In this document: positions 8,902 to 17,144 of the stretch, in pieces
Numbering within the stretch: position 1 is the stretch's first letter
Layout of the letters: each line of letters begins with the position of its first letter
Source of the DNA: Chitinophaga pendula
Lineage (GTDB): Bacteria; Bacteroidota; Bacteroidia; Chitinophagales; Chitinophagaceae
Assembly: GCF_020386615.1 (NCBI RefSeq)
Contig: NZ_CP077769.1
Location: 5,567,501-5,631,500, forward strand
DNA: 64,000 nt
Reading direction: 5' to 3'
Position numbers and translations under genes: made by a program
Notes under the pieces: model-generated
Database searches by the model: none
What the model was told of the DNA's origin: nothing
Seen by the model: only the letters and a program-made list of their open reading frames with translations

Positions 8902-9366
8902 ATGAATGCACAACACATCCATATTCTCTATATCGATGACGAGATACACAATTTAAATGCTTTCAAAGCCTCCTTCAGGAGGATGTATAGTGTATCTACG
9001 GCCGCTTCTGCTGAAGAAGCTTCCCACTTGCTGCAGGAGCAGGAATTTCATATTATTATTTCGGACCAGCGTATGCCTAAGATGACGGGTATAGAGTTTT
9101 TTGAGTCTATCCTGGACAAGTATCCGGAGCCGATCCGTATTTTGCTGACGGGGTATGCGGATATTAATGCGGTGATTGATGCGATCAACAAGGGGCAGGT
9201 GTATAAGTATTTTTCCAAGCCCTGGAATGAGGAGGAGTTGAAGCATAATATCGAGAAGGCATTTGAGGTTTATTCGCTGCGGAAGGAGAATAAGGAGCTC
9301 ACTGCCAAGTTGCTGGATGTAAATGAAAAGCTGGAATTTTTACTTCGCCAGAAGCTGATATCCTAA
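8902..9366 (+). CDS. Orphan response regulator with C-terminal coiled coil
   Basis: 154 residues. Receiver domain about 5-125: acidic pocket in LYIDDE, phosphoacceptor Asp about 54 in IISDQRMPKM, Thr in LLTGYAD and Lys in YFSKPWNEEEL, all present, so it should be phosphorylatable. The last ~30 residues form a Leu/Lys/Glu coiled coil with no DNA-binding or enzymatic domain, suggesting action by protein contact. No kinase gene is adjacent. It is very similar to the partial regulator at 63849, sharing YIDDE-HNLNAFKASFRR. Its stop is immediately followed by the stop of the convergent lipoprotein gene, with no spacer. Confidence 0.92.
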   Translation: MNAQHIHILYIDDEIHNLNAFKASFRRMYSVSTAASAEEASHLLQEQEFHIIISDQRMPKMTGIEFFESILDKYPEPIRILLTGYADINAVIDAINKGQVYKYFSKPWNEEELKHNIEKAFEVYSLRKENKELTAKLLDVNEKLEFLLRQKLIS

Positions 9367-10152
9367 TCAGTAGTAGGTATAGCTGATCGATGCTGCGGGG
9401 ATTATTCTTCTGCCAGAGATCGTTGTTTTGATCAGTCTTTCTTTTTCATCGTAGTTATTATTGCAGGTAGCCAGGGTGTCTTTTCCTTGTGAGATGAGGT
9501 GGACGTTATTGGCGGACAGTGCGAGTTGGTAGAGCCAAGGTTCTCTGAAGAGGATGGCGGACCAGTTTCGTACGTAATACAGTGGGTTAGCGCGGTATTC
9601 ATATTCGTATGCGGCGACGGTACCATCTGCTTGTTTCATGCGGGCGACGTTGAAGCCATTGTCGTAGAAGAGGGAATCTCCTTCGGGGAGTACGGTGATG
9701 CGGCCGGCGCCATCTCTTTGGATAGCGGCTATTTTGGGGGTGAGTATATATAATTCTGTGTCCCAGTAGTCGTACGCGATGATATTTCCGTTGTTGTTAT
9801 ATACGTATTTGTTGCCGGTGGCTACATTTTCTCCTTTTTCTTTATAGGCTACTGTTGTGATGCGGTTATCTCCGGCGTAGGAGATATAGTATCCTGCGCG
9901 GAGCGTGCCGGGTGTTTCTTCGGTTATGATGACGGAGTCGAGGTTGTTGGCGTTATTATAATGGAGCTGGTAGTGCCGGATGTTTTGGTCCTGCTGGATG
10001 GTGGTGGGTTTGACAATCAATTCTTTGAGCCGGAAGTCGGGTGGTGGACTTACGGGGAAGAACGGGTCGAAATTGGCGCCACGCTCCGGTTGGCAGCCGA
10101 TGGAGGAGGCAGTGATCAACAGGATAATTAAGTAAGTAAAAACGGATCTCAT
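9367..10152 (-). CDS. Lipoprotein with RHS/YD-like beta repeats, function unknown
   Basis: 261 residues. Lipoprotein signal with lipobox ASSIGC (Cys about 20). The body is beta-rich with recurring Y-x-N-x-G/N segments (YVYNNNGNIIAYDYWD, DGAGRITVLPEGDSLFYDNG, NNNYDEKERLIKT), reminiscent of YD-repeat-like or DUF4595-type Bacteroidota lipoproteins. No catalytic motif is visible. It converges end-to-end with the response regulator gene. The exact family is not certain. Confidence 0.75.
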   Translation of the reverse strand: MRSVFTYLIILLITASSIGCQPERGANFDPFFPVSPPPDFRLKELIVKPTTIQQDQNIRHYQLHYNNANNLDSVIITEETPGTLRAGYYISYAGDNRITTVAYKEKGENVATGNKYVYNNNGNIIAYDYWDTELYILTPKIAAIQRDGAGRITVLPEGDSLFYDNGFNVARMKQADGTVAAYEYEYRANPLYYVRNWSAILFREPWLYQLALSANNVHLISQGKDTLATCNNNYDEKERLIKTTISGRRIIPAASISYTYY

Positions 10153-10306
10153 ACACTGCGAAAATTTAATGGTTCCCTGAAGGTTGCTATCAATAAAGCG
10201 GCGGTGCTGATCATGTAACGGTTGATGGGAGGGATTGTTACACGTGATGTTGGGGCAATGGAAATTCCCTTAAATTGCACCCCATTATGAACTTAATATT
10301 TTAGAT

Positions 10307-11680
10307 ATGCAAGTTTGGAAAGATTACCAGGGCCAACATAAGGAGCGATTCCTGGAAGAACTGCTGGAGTTACTTCGCATTCCTTCAGTAAGTGCGGATT
10401 CCCGCCATAATCAAGACACCATTAAATGTGCGGAAGCGGTAAAGCAGCGTTTGCAAGAGGCAGGAGCTGACAATGTAGCGGTATGTCCTACTGCGGGGCA
10501 TCCTATTGTATATGGAGAAAAAATTATAGACCCGGCGCTACCGACTGTGTTGGTATACGGGCATTATGATGTACAGCCACCGGATCCGCTGGAGCTTTGG
10601 CATAGTGGTCCGTTTGAGCCGGTTATTAAGGACGGCAGGATCTATGCGCGGGGCAGTGCGGATGATAAGGGGCAGTTTTACATGCATGTGAAGGCGTTTG
10701 AGACGATGATCCGTACGAACACATTGCCCTGTAATGTTAAGTTTATGATCGAAGGTGAGGAAGAAGTGGGCAGTGCTAACCTGGGTATTTTCCTGAAGGA
10801 CAACAAGGAGCGTTTGAAAGGCGATGTGGTGTTGATCTCTGATACCTCTATGATCAGCCTGGAGCATCCTTCTCTGGATACGGGTTTACGTGGGCTGGCG
10901 TATATGGAGGTAGAGGTAACTGGTCCTAACCGTGACCTGCACAGCGGTGTGTACGGAGGTGCGGTGGGTAACCCGGCTACTATCCTGTGCAAGATGATTG
11001 CCTCTTTGCATGACGAGAACAATCATATTACTATTCCTGGTTTTTACGACAATGTGCAGGAGTTGACTGCGGAGGAGCGTACGGCATTGAACCAGGCCCC
11101 CTTTAGCGAGGAGGCGTATAAGGCGGAGTTGGGAGTTGCGGATGTATGGGGAGAGAAGGGGTATACTACGATCGAGCGTACGGGTATCCGTCCTACGTTG
11201 GAGGTGAATGGTATCTGGGGTGGTTATACCGGTGAGGGTTCCAAGACGGTATTACCATCTAAGGCGTTTGCGAAGATCTCTATGCGACTGGTGCCTAATC
11301 AGGACTGGCATGAGATCTCTGATCTGTTTGCCAAACATTTTGAGAAAATTGCTCCTGCATCGGTGAAGGTGAAGGTGACGGCGCATCATGGCGGTAATCC
11401 ATATGTGACGCCTACTGATCATATTGCATTCAAGGCAGCCAGTGAGGCTATCAAGGAGACATTTGGCAAGGCACCTATCCCGGTACGTGGCGGTGGTAGT
11501 ATTCCTATTGTGGCATTGTTCGAGAAGGAGCTTGGATTGAAGACGATCCTGATGGGTTTTGGTCTGGACAATGACAATCTGCACTCTCCTAATGAGAAGT
11601 ATGACCTGGAGAACTATTACAAGGGTATTGAGACGATCCCTTATTTCTTCCAGCAGTTTACGACGTTGAGCGCGAAATAA
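10307..11680 (+). CDS. M20 family metallodipeptidase
   Basis: 457 residues, no signal peptide, so cytoplasmic. M20 peptidase motifs are in order: YGHYDVQPPD (metal His and Asp, about residues 84-93), ADDKGQ (bridging Asp), EGEEEVGS (catalytic Glu and metal Glu, about 147-154), ISDTSM (metal Asp), and DNDNLHSPNE near the C-terminus (metal His). The insert domain RGLAYMEVEVTGPNRDLHSG is the dimerisation lid of the carnosinase/cytosolic nonspecific dipeptidase subgroup, so it likely hydrolyses dipeptides using two divalent metals. It ends with a clear terminator at 11706-11736 and is probably monocistronic. Confidence 0.93.
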   Translation: MQVWKDYQGQHKERFLEELLELLRIPSVSADSRHNQDTIKCAEAVKQRLQEAGADNVAVCPTAGHPIVYGEKIIDPALPTVLVYGHYDVQPPDPLELWHSGPFEPVIKDGRIYARGSADDKGQFYMHVKAFETMIRTNTLPCNVKFMIEGEEEVGSANLGIFLKDNKERLKGDVVLISDTSMISLEHPSLDTGLRGLAYMEVEVTGPNRDLHSGVYGGAVGNPATILCKMIASLHDENNHITIPGFYDNVQELTAEERTALNQAPFSEEAYKAELGVADVWGEKGYTTIERTGIRPTLEVNGIWGGYTGEGSKTVLPSKAFAKISMRLVPNQDWHEISDLFAKHFEKIAPASVKVKVTAHHGGNPYVTPTDHIAFKAASEAIKETFGKAPIPVRGGGSIPIVALFEKELGLKTILMGFGLDNDNLHSPNEKYDLENYYKGIETIPYFFQQFTTLSAK

Positions 11681-11702
11681 TTCTTTCCATTTTATTTTTA
11701 TA

Positions 11703-11736
11703 CGAGGGGGCCGGTTGTACCGGTTCCCTTTTTTTA
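11703..11736 (+). terminator. Rho-independent terminator of the M20 dipeptidase gene
   Basis: GGGGGCCGGT (11706-11715) pairs with ACCGGTTCCC (11719-11728) with two G-U pairs and a 3-nt loop, followed by eight T. Its T tract overlaps the stop of the convergent HTTM gene. Confidence 0.85.
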
Positions 11737-12705
11737 TGCTTCTTCGGTATGGCAGCAGGCGCTGGTGGCGATGGCGCCGATGTGTTGCAATCGCAGGGAG
11801 TGGCGTTTGCGTTGCCAGTGGTCGATTGCGGGGGCGAGGTATGGCCATCCCCAGGCGGCGGTGTTGAGGAGTATCATCATGGCGGCGAAGAGTTGCAGTC
11901 CCATGAAGACGGCTATTGCGAGGTGGAGGCTTACGGTGGCGGCATATCCGTATCGGCGGAGGCGGGGTATGCACATCCAGACGGGGTATCCTATTTCTAC
12001 GAGGAGGGTGCTCCAGCAGATGATGCGAGCGATCCAGGGGTATTGGGAGAGCCAGCTCATGTTCCAGGCGCTGAACTGGGTTTGCATGAGTGTTTGCCAG
12101 ATCGCTTCGCCGTTCCACCACTGTGTGCCCATTGCCTTTTCTATACCGGAAGCGAGGTAGATGACGCATAGGTGGGCTTGTAGTATGCGGAGGGCGAGGG
12201 TATAGTTACTATGCGGGATGGCGGGAGGGCGATAGCGGGCATCGCGGGATGCGGTGTGGGCTACGGGCATTGCGACGCAGTATACCAATGCGATGTGCAG
12301 GAATGTTTCTACGCCATAGGCGCCGAGGAAGCCGGTGCTTATGAGCATAAAATGGAGCCACCAGGCGATGAGGGCCATATAGCGGGTGAACTTGCCTAAT
12401 AGCAGGCCGAGGAGGCTGCCGGTATATATTATTACGAGGGCGTATACGCAGGTGTCGGGATGGCAGCCCAGGGTATTGGCCAGTGGGAGCAGCCATGACA
12501 GGCGTGGGAAGTGCGAATAGACGATGCCGTTACTAAGGCCCCACTGAACGAGGCCCATTTGTCCGTATAGCAAGGGTATATCCAGCCAGAGGCAGATGAC
12601 CTGTATTAGTGCGATGGCGGCGGTACCGATGCGCAATACAGCGAGTGGGGCCGGGGATGTTGGTTGCAGCAGGTGTTGCCGGAGGTATAGACCTGGTGAC
12701 ATCAT
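11734..12705 (-). CDS. HTTM-type integral membrane protein
   Basis: 323 residues from the ATG at 12705-12703, which overlaps the TGA of the upstream gene as ATGA; a longer reading (to 12780) lies wholly inside that gene and is less likely. It has about seven to eight hydrophobic helices. The pattern PLAVLRIGTAAIALIQ near the start, then a Tyr/Ser loop, YLASGIEKAMGTQWWNGEAIW in the middle and LLVEIGYPVWM matches HTTM (horizontally transferred transmembrane) proteins, related to the membrane part of vitamin-K-dependent gamma-carboxylase. The His/Lys pair used in carboxylation is not evident, so no reaction is proposed. The partner gene at 12702-13226 is translationally coupled. Confidence 0.82.
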   Translation of the reverse strand: MMSPGLYLRQHLLQPTSPAPLAVLRIGTAAIALIQVICLWLDIPLLYGQMGLVQWGLSNGIVYSHFPRLSWLLPLANTLGCHPDTCVYALVIIYTGSLLGLLLGKFTRYMALIAWWLHFMLISTGFLGAYGVETFLHIALVYCVAMPVAHTASRDARYRPPAIPHSNYTLALRILQAHLCVIYLASGIEKAMGTQWWNGEAIWQTLMQTQFSAWNMSWLSQYPWIARIICWSTLLVEIGYPVWMCIPRLRRYGYAATVSLHLAIAVFMGLQLFAAMMILLNTAAWGWPYLAPAIDHWQRKRHSLRLQHIGAIATSACCHTEEA

Positions 12706-13226
12706 GGTTCGAGGTTTAAGGTAAGCGGGGTATCGTTGCAGGTACGTTTTTTCATGTCTTTGATAAAGATGGGGACCCATTTGGGGCGGGCGCCGTTATT
12801 GAAGGCGGACATGGTTGGTATTTCATGGCTTACGACGGTGACTCTTATCCATTGGCCCTGCGGGTGTTGGCGGAGCATGTAGGAGGCGCAGCTTTGGGCG
12901 AGGAGGTCGCGGGCTTCGGTGATATTGAAGAAGTTGTAGATGGTTTGTACGCGGCGGTCGCATTCGGCGTTGGCGGTTTGGAGCTGGCATACTTCCTGGT
13001 TGCCGAGGGGGTCGACTACGGTGTAAAGTACGGTGGTCTCCTCTCCTATTTGGGGGGCGAAGAAGCTGAAGATATTTCCGGCGCCGGTATAGTCGCCGTA
13101 GGCGGCCAGTATTTTGGGGAGCCAGGCAGGTCTGACGTTCCATTCGCGTATATGTGCGGCGTGGAGGGCCACTACGGCGAGATGGACGGTCGCCAGGGTG
13201 ATGAGGAAATACTGCATCCGTTTCAT
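12702..13226 (-). CDS. Membrane-anchored partner of the HTTM protein, function unknown
   Basis: 174 residues from the ATG at 13226 (MKRMQYFLITL); an upstream in-frame ATG at 13289 would add 21 residues that precede the hydrophobic helix and is less likely. It has one N-terminal membrane segment and then an extracytoplasmic domain with GAGNIFSFFAPQIGEETTVLY, containing several Cys (CQLQTANAECDRR, SCASYML, RTCNDTP) that could form disulfides. Small proteins of this type are often encoded directly before HTTM proteins in Bacteroidota. The 4-nt ATGA overlap with the next gene implies a joint function. Confidence 0.75.
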   Translation of the reverse strand: MKRMQYFLITLATVHLAVVALHAAHIREWNVRPAWLPKILAAYGDYTGAGNIFSFFAPQIGEETTVLYTVVDPLGNQEVCQLQTANAECDRRVQTIYNFFNITEARDLLAQSCASYMLRQHPQGQWIRVTVVSHEIPTMSAFNNGARPKWVPIFIKDMKKRTCNDTPLTLNLEP

Positions 13227-13319
13227 GGTATGTATAATTGGGGAAGAAGGGACAACATGCGCATATTCCTTCCGCAGTGCAATGCGCATGTTGTCAGGTT
13301 GTTTATCAATCGACGATGG

Positions 13320-14174
13320 TTAGAACACGAGTTGTTGTTGAGCGCCGAGGATGGCGCCACCGGGTACTGTTTCTATGCCCAGTACGGTGTAGCGTTTATC
13401 CAATGAGATGAGGTTAGCGCGGATATCTTTGAGGTATTTGATATCGAAGCAGCCTATCATATTGGGGAATTTGCGGCGGATGAGGTCTTTCCAGGTGTAC
13501 ATGAGGCGAGCGTCTGCGAGGCGGGCGGCAGGTGCTGTCTGCTCTATATCACCGAAGCCGTAGAAGCCACGGGTGAAGAAGGGCAGTTTGCTATCATCCG
13601 GCAATGCGATCCGGAATTTATCCAGCGGTGCGTTGGCGGTGACTTTGAGGTCGATCGCATCTGCTTGCAGGCGGCTAGCGGCCTGGAGGAAAGATTTGGT
13701 TGCCAAGATGTTCTGTTTGTCGTTGACGGTGAGTGTGGTGATGTCGGCAAAGGTTTTGCTATCTGCTTTTTGGAGCAGGGTGGCGGCCCTGTTGGCGATA
13801 TCATATACTGGTATCATTGTGGGGCAGGTCTTGATCCAGATCTTTTTGATGGGTACGAATTTATAGCCCAATTTGAGTAGATCCGGAGCGGCGAATTTGT
13901 CTGCCGGGTACAATGTTTCGTCGGACAAGGAGCCGTAGCTATTTCTTGTGACGTAGGGGTTTTGTGGCAATGGATCGAAAGAGAGCAGGTATGCTTCCTG
14001 GGGCAGATCTTTGAGGATGGCGTCCATGGCATCGCTGCTGGCGGCGCGGGCGTTTACATTATTACTGTTGGCGGACAGATTGGATTGTCCTGTTGGCGAT
14101 GTCTGGTCCTTTTGACAGGAGAACAGGGATATGGCGGCACAGCCTGCCAGTATCCACATAAAGTGTGTACGCAT
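13320..14174 (-). CDS. Lipoprotein of unknown function
   Basis: 284 residues from ATG 14174 (MRTHFMWILAGCAAISLFSC); the open frame extends further to 14345, but only the internal start gives a clean lipobox (ISLFSC, Cys about 20). After a Ser/Asn-rich linker the body is mixed alpha/beta with KIWIKTCPTMIPVYDIANRAATLLQ and FYGFGDIEQTAPAARLADARLMYTW. No recognised motif. It lies 93 nt upstream of the HTTM pair on the same strand; whether they are cotranscribed is unclear. Confidence 0.75.
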   Translation of the reverse strand: MRTHFMWILAGCAAISLFSCQKDQTSPTGQSNLSANSNNVNARAASSDAMDAILKDLPQEAYLLSFDPLPQNPYVTRNSYGSLSDETLYPADKFAAPDLLKLGYKFVPIKKIWIKTCPTMIPVYDIANRAATLLQKADSKTFADITTLTVNDKQNILATKSFLQAASRLQADAIDLKVTANAPLDKFRIALPDDSKLPFFTRGFYGFGDIEQTAPAARLADARLMYTWKDLIRRKFPNMIGCFDIKYLKDIRANLISLDKRYTVLGIETVPGGAILGAQQQLVF

Positions 14175-14394
14175 GTTGCTTTTGGGGTTTGTGGTTAAAT
14201 AATGGTGGGTTGTGACAGCAATGGAGAATGAACACTGTAAGGGATCGATCTGCTCTAAGTGTTTTAAATTATTCCGTAAAATTGTATCATAATTGGAACA
14301 TGGGCAAGAGCGGAAGTACCGGATTCGGGCAGTAGATGTTGCCAAATTTGGGCTTACGTATAATTGCGGTGTTTATTTAAAAGGGAGATTGTAT

Positions 14395-14793
14395 ATGCAG
14401 CAAGCAGAAAAATTACGACTTGACAAGTATCTCTGGTCTATACGTGTATTTAAGACCCGCTCTCAGGCGTCGGCGGCATGTGATGCTGGCAAGGTAAAGC
14501 TGAATGGTGCGTCGGTGAAGGCGGCGCGTACGGTGGGGATAGGGGACCGGTATGATATCCGGTCGGAGTCGCGTAAGTGGCAGATCGAGGTGACGGGGTT
14601 GCTTTCGAACCGGGTGGCTTACAGTGAGGCGATCAAGTATTATATAGATCATACGCCGGAGGAGGATAAATTGGCGGTGCAGCAGGCGACTTCCAGTTTT
14701 TATACAGGTAAGCGGCCCAGTAAGATCGGGCGTCCTACGAAGAAGGAGCGACGTGAGCTGGACGGGTTTATGGAAGGTGGAGAGGAAGAATAG
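14395..14793 (+). CDS. S4-domain RNA-binding protein (Hsp15/HslR-like)
   Basis: 132 residues from ATG 14395, which directly starts MQQAEKLRLDKYLWSIRVFKTRS; an upstream in-frame ATG at 14293 lacks support. The S4 motif spans about residues 8-68 (RLDKYLWSIRVFKTRSQA, KVKLNGASVKAARTVGIGD). The remainder is basic and charged, ending EEGGEE-like. Hsp15-type S4 proteins bind nascent-chain-bearing 50S subunits to recycle stalled ribosomes; that role is inferred from family membership. An A/G-rich AAGGGAGAT precedes the start by 4 nt, a rare good ribosome-binding site in this window. Confidence 0.88.
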   Translation: MQQAEKLRLDKYLWSIRVFKTRSQASAACDAGKVKLNGASVKAARTVGIGDRYDIRSESRKWQIEVTGLLSNRVAYSEAIKYYIDHTPEEDKLAVQQATSSFYTGKRPSKIGRPTKKERRELDGFMEGGEEE

Positions 14794-14833
14794 GTGCTAT
14801 GGGGCTCCGGCGATATAGCGACTTATCACATTT

Positions 14834-14863
14834 TTTGTATTTTCGTGGGCTCATCTATCTTTC
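14834..14863 (+). promoter_or_regulatory. Candidate promoter of lysA
   Basis: TTTG (14834-14837), 18 nt, TATCTTTC (14856-14863); one base off the -7 consensus TAnnTTTG. It lies 25 nt before the lysA start. Confidence 0.5.
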
Positions 14864-14887
14864 ATATTATAAATCATTATTACATAG

Positions 14888-16114
14888 ATGTCTAAACAAA
14901 GTGATGTGCTATCCGCTGATTATCTTGTAAAGATCGCGGACGAGTTTGGCACACCGGTATATATATACCACGCTGAGAAGATCAAACAGCAGTATGAGAA
15001 GTTACAGCATGCTTTTCAGCAAACTGACGCCCGTTTTTTCTATGCCTGTAAAGCGCTTACCAACATTAACATCCTGAAGTATATTAATTCGCTGGGTTGC
15101 GGGCTGGATACGGTCTCTATACAGGAGGTACAATTGGGTCTGAAGGCTGGTTTTGAGCCGAGGAACATCATATTCACGCCTAACTGTGTGGATTTGCAGG
15201 AGATCATTGCGGCGAAGGATCTGGGAGTGAACATCAATATAGACAATATTTCTATCCTGGAGCAGTTTGGTAATCAGTTTGGGGGTAGTTATCCGATCTG
15301 TATCCGTATGAATCCGCATATTATGGCTGGGGGTAATTTCAAGATATCTACCGGTCATGTGGACAGTAAGTTTGGTATTTCCATACACCAGTTGCGTCAT
15401 ATAGAGCGTATTGTGAAGAGTACGAAGTTGAAGGTGACGGGTTTGCATATGCATACGGGATCTGAGATCAAGGATGTGGATGTGTTCCTGCGTGGGGTGG
15501 AGATTATGTTTGAGATGGCGCAGCATTTTCCTGAGTTGGAGTTTATTGATCTGGGTAGTGGTTTCAAGGTACCTTATCAGCAAGGTGATCCGGAGACGGA
15601 TATGGAGTTGTTGGGTAAGAAGTTGTCTGAGGCGTTCAACAATTTCAGCAAGACGTACAATCGTCCGTTGCAGGTATGGTTTGAGCCCGGTAAGTTCCTG
15701 GTGAGCCAGAGTGGTTATTTTGTGGTGAAGGCGAATGTGATCAAGCAGACGACAGCTACGGTGTTTGTGGGTGTTAATTCGGGATTTAATCATTTGATCC
15801 GTCCGATGTTTTACGAGGCGTTCCATTTGATCCGTAATATTTCGAATGCGAAAGGTACGGAGCGTATCTATACGGTGGTTGGTAATATTTGTGAGACGGA
15901 TACTTTTGGATGGGATCGTAAGATCAATGAGGTGCGGGAAGGCGACTACCTGGTATTTTACAATGCGGGCGCCTATGGATTTGAGATGTCATCGAATTTC
16001 AATTCCCGTTTGAAGCCAGCGGAGGTGTTGGTAAAGGACGGGGCGGCACATTTGATCCGCAAGCGGGATGTGCTGGAGGATTTGCTTCGTAACCAGATAG
16101 AGATACCCATGTAA
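14888..16114 (+). CDS. lysA: Diaminopimelate decarboxylase
   Basis: 408 residues. PLP-dependent fold-type III decarboxylase catalysing the last step of lysine synthesis, meso-diaminopimelate to L-lysine and CO2, in the cytoplasm. FYACKALTN (about residues 50-58) carries the PLP lysine; GLDTVSIQEV, HMHTGSEI, IDLGSGFKVPY (Gly-rich phosphate loop) and EPGKFLV are the usual sequence blocks, and GNICETDTFG near residue 335 provides the Cys-Glu pair donated to the neighbouring subunit's active site. The length is normal. A DUF3267 gene follows 18 nt downstream on the same strand. Confidence 0.96.
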   Translation: MSKQSDVLSADYLVKIADEFGTPVYIYHAEKIKQQYEKLQHAFQQTDARFFYACKALTNINILKYINSLGCGLDTVSIQEVQLGLKAGFEPRNIIFTPNCVDLQEIIAAKDLGVNINIDNISILEQFGNQFGGSYPICIRMNPHIMAGGNFKISTGHVDSKFGISIHQLRHIERIVKSTKLKVTGLHMHTGSEIKDVDVFLRGVEIMFEMAQHFPELEFIDLGSGFKVPYQQGDPETDMELLGKKLSEAFNNFSKTYNRPLQVWFEPGKFLVSQSGYFVVKANVIKQTTATVFVGVNSGFNHLIRPMFYEAFHLIRNISNAKGTERIYTVVGNICETDTFGWDRKINEVREGDYLVFYNAGAYGFEMSSNFNSRLKPAEVLVKDGAAHLIRKRDVLEDLLRNQIEIPM

Positions 16115-16132
16115 TTTATATTTCCCGTACGT

Positions 16133-16768
16133 ATGACCGCCGGTAGTTCCATTCATTCTACTCTGCTGGGGCAGGGATATGTACAGACGGCGCAGTTCGG
16201 CTTTGAGGAGCTGATCGGCGCCGTCAGGCAGGGATTTGCGGAGCGTAATGTATATGTTTCGGTTTATAGAGGTTTGTTATTACTTTTCTTTTTATTTTTC
16301 CTGGGATTATCGACCTATTATTCTTACCAGGGGTTTCTTTCGTTCGGTACTGCTTCTCTTGGTTTTTTTGGTGGTTTAGCTATTACTTTTTTACTGATCC
16401 CTTTGCATGAGCTGATACACGGGTTGATGTTCCGGTATTATGGGGCGAGGCAGGTGCGGTATGGGATGGTGCCGAGGTACCTAATGTTTTATGCGGTGGC
16501 TCATTTGTTTGTTGCCAATTACCGGCAGTATCGCTGGATAGGGTTAGCGCCCTGTGTGGTGATTTCGGCGGGCTGCCTGTTGTCGTTGATATGGCTGGCT
16601 CCGGTATGGCAGCTGGTGTCGTTGGGTACTTTATTCTTTCATACTTTTTGTTGTGCCGGGGATTTCGGGCTTTGTTCTTATATGCATAGTTACCGGCACC
16701 GGGATATCCTGACATTTGATGATGCGGAGGGTAAAACGACCTGGTTTTATTGTCGGGCGGCGCAATAA
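16133..16768 (+). CDS. DUF3267 putative membrane zincin
   Basis: 211 residues with about four hydrophobic helices. The second is followed by LIPLHELIHGLMFRYYGA (around residues 90-107), an HExxH site typical of DUF3267 (putative zincin peptidase) membrane proteins; YGMVPRYLMFYAVAH, and FDDAEGKTTWFY near the end, also match that family. The substrate is unknown; an intramembrane or membrane-associated peptidase is only inferred from the motif. Probably cotranscribed with lysA because of the short spacing. Confidence 0.82.
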   Translation: MTAGSSIHSTLLGQGYVQTAQFGFEELIGAVRQGFAERNVYVSVYRGLLLLFFLFFLGLSTYYSYQGFLSFGTASLGFFGGLAITFLLIPLHELIHGLMFRYYGARQVRYGMVPRYLMFYAVAHLFVANYRQYRWIGLAPCVVISAGCLLSLIWLAPVWQLVSLGTLFFHTFCCAGDFGLCSYMHSYRHRDILTFDDAEGKTTWFYCRAAQ

Positions 16769-16820
16769 CTTATTATCATTCAAACAGATATTTCTCTCTT
16801 ACTTTTTGTTGCAACAGAAA

Positions 16821-16852
16821 TTTGTCCGGCAATCGACTTCATAGTATCTTTG
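16821..16852 (+). promoter_or_regulatory. Strong candidate promoter upstream of the GAF gene or an RNA gene
   Basis: TTTG (16821-16824), 20 nt, TATCTTTG (16845-16852): both boxes match the Bacteroidota primary-sigma consensus exactly. Predicted start near 16858, about 285 nt before the GAF-protein ATG. Confidence 0.7.
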
Positions 16853-16857
16853 CATAC

Positions 16858-16998
16858 CTCCTGCAATACTTCTCCTACACTGTTTTGACGCTGAAGACTT
16901 ACTACGCCATGATGGGGCGTACTATTGTTGTATAATAACGTAATTGGTTTCTTCCTGGAACTGTTAAAAGAAGCGACCAAATGAAATAAAAGCGGGAC
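16858..16998 (+). ncRNA. Candidate structured RNA (leader or small RNA)
   Basis: Beginning at the predicted transcript start, nested pairings can be drawn by hand: TCCTGC (16859-16864) with GCGGGA (16992-16997); CTTC (16869-16872) with GAAG (16970-16973); TTTTGACG (16883-16890) with TGTTAAAA (16962-16969); GAAGA (16893-16897) with TCTTC (16950-16954); and a terminal hairpin TACGCC/GGCGTA (16903-16908 / 16916-16921). The shape, a long rod broken by internal loops, recalls 6S-type RNAs or a cis-regulatory leader, but no conserved consensus was recognised and there is no T-tract terminator. Speculative. Confidence 0.3.
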
Positions 16999-17144
16999 CT
17001 AATCGTCCACATATTATAGACTGTCACACTTAATCCTGCAAATGGTACACTTATAAAGGTATTTGATGGATTGAATTTTATCGTTTTCTGCCTTGTCCAA
17101 CCGGCCAATCGCCTATAAGCGAGGCATACCAGAATTTGGATTTT

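Larger units (their letters stand above)
16769..17144. other. Intergenic region with promoter and foldable leader
   Basis: 376 nt ahead of the GAF gene. It holds a near-perfect promoter (16821-16852) and a sequence able to fold into a long imperfect hairpin right after the predicted transcript start (see 16858-16998). The right part (17000-17144) is AT-rich, with no further recognisable element. No terminator for lysA-DUF3267 is visible. Confidence 0.6.

Noticed and set aside
8663..8911. 82-residue minus-strand ORF before the response regulator
   Set aside because: No family features, start lies inside the regulator's own start region, and base composition is that of AT-rich intergenic DNA.
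16858..16998. 4.5S (SRP) RNA as explanation of the foldable region
   Set aside because: The conserved GGAAGCAGC-like apical loop is missing.
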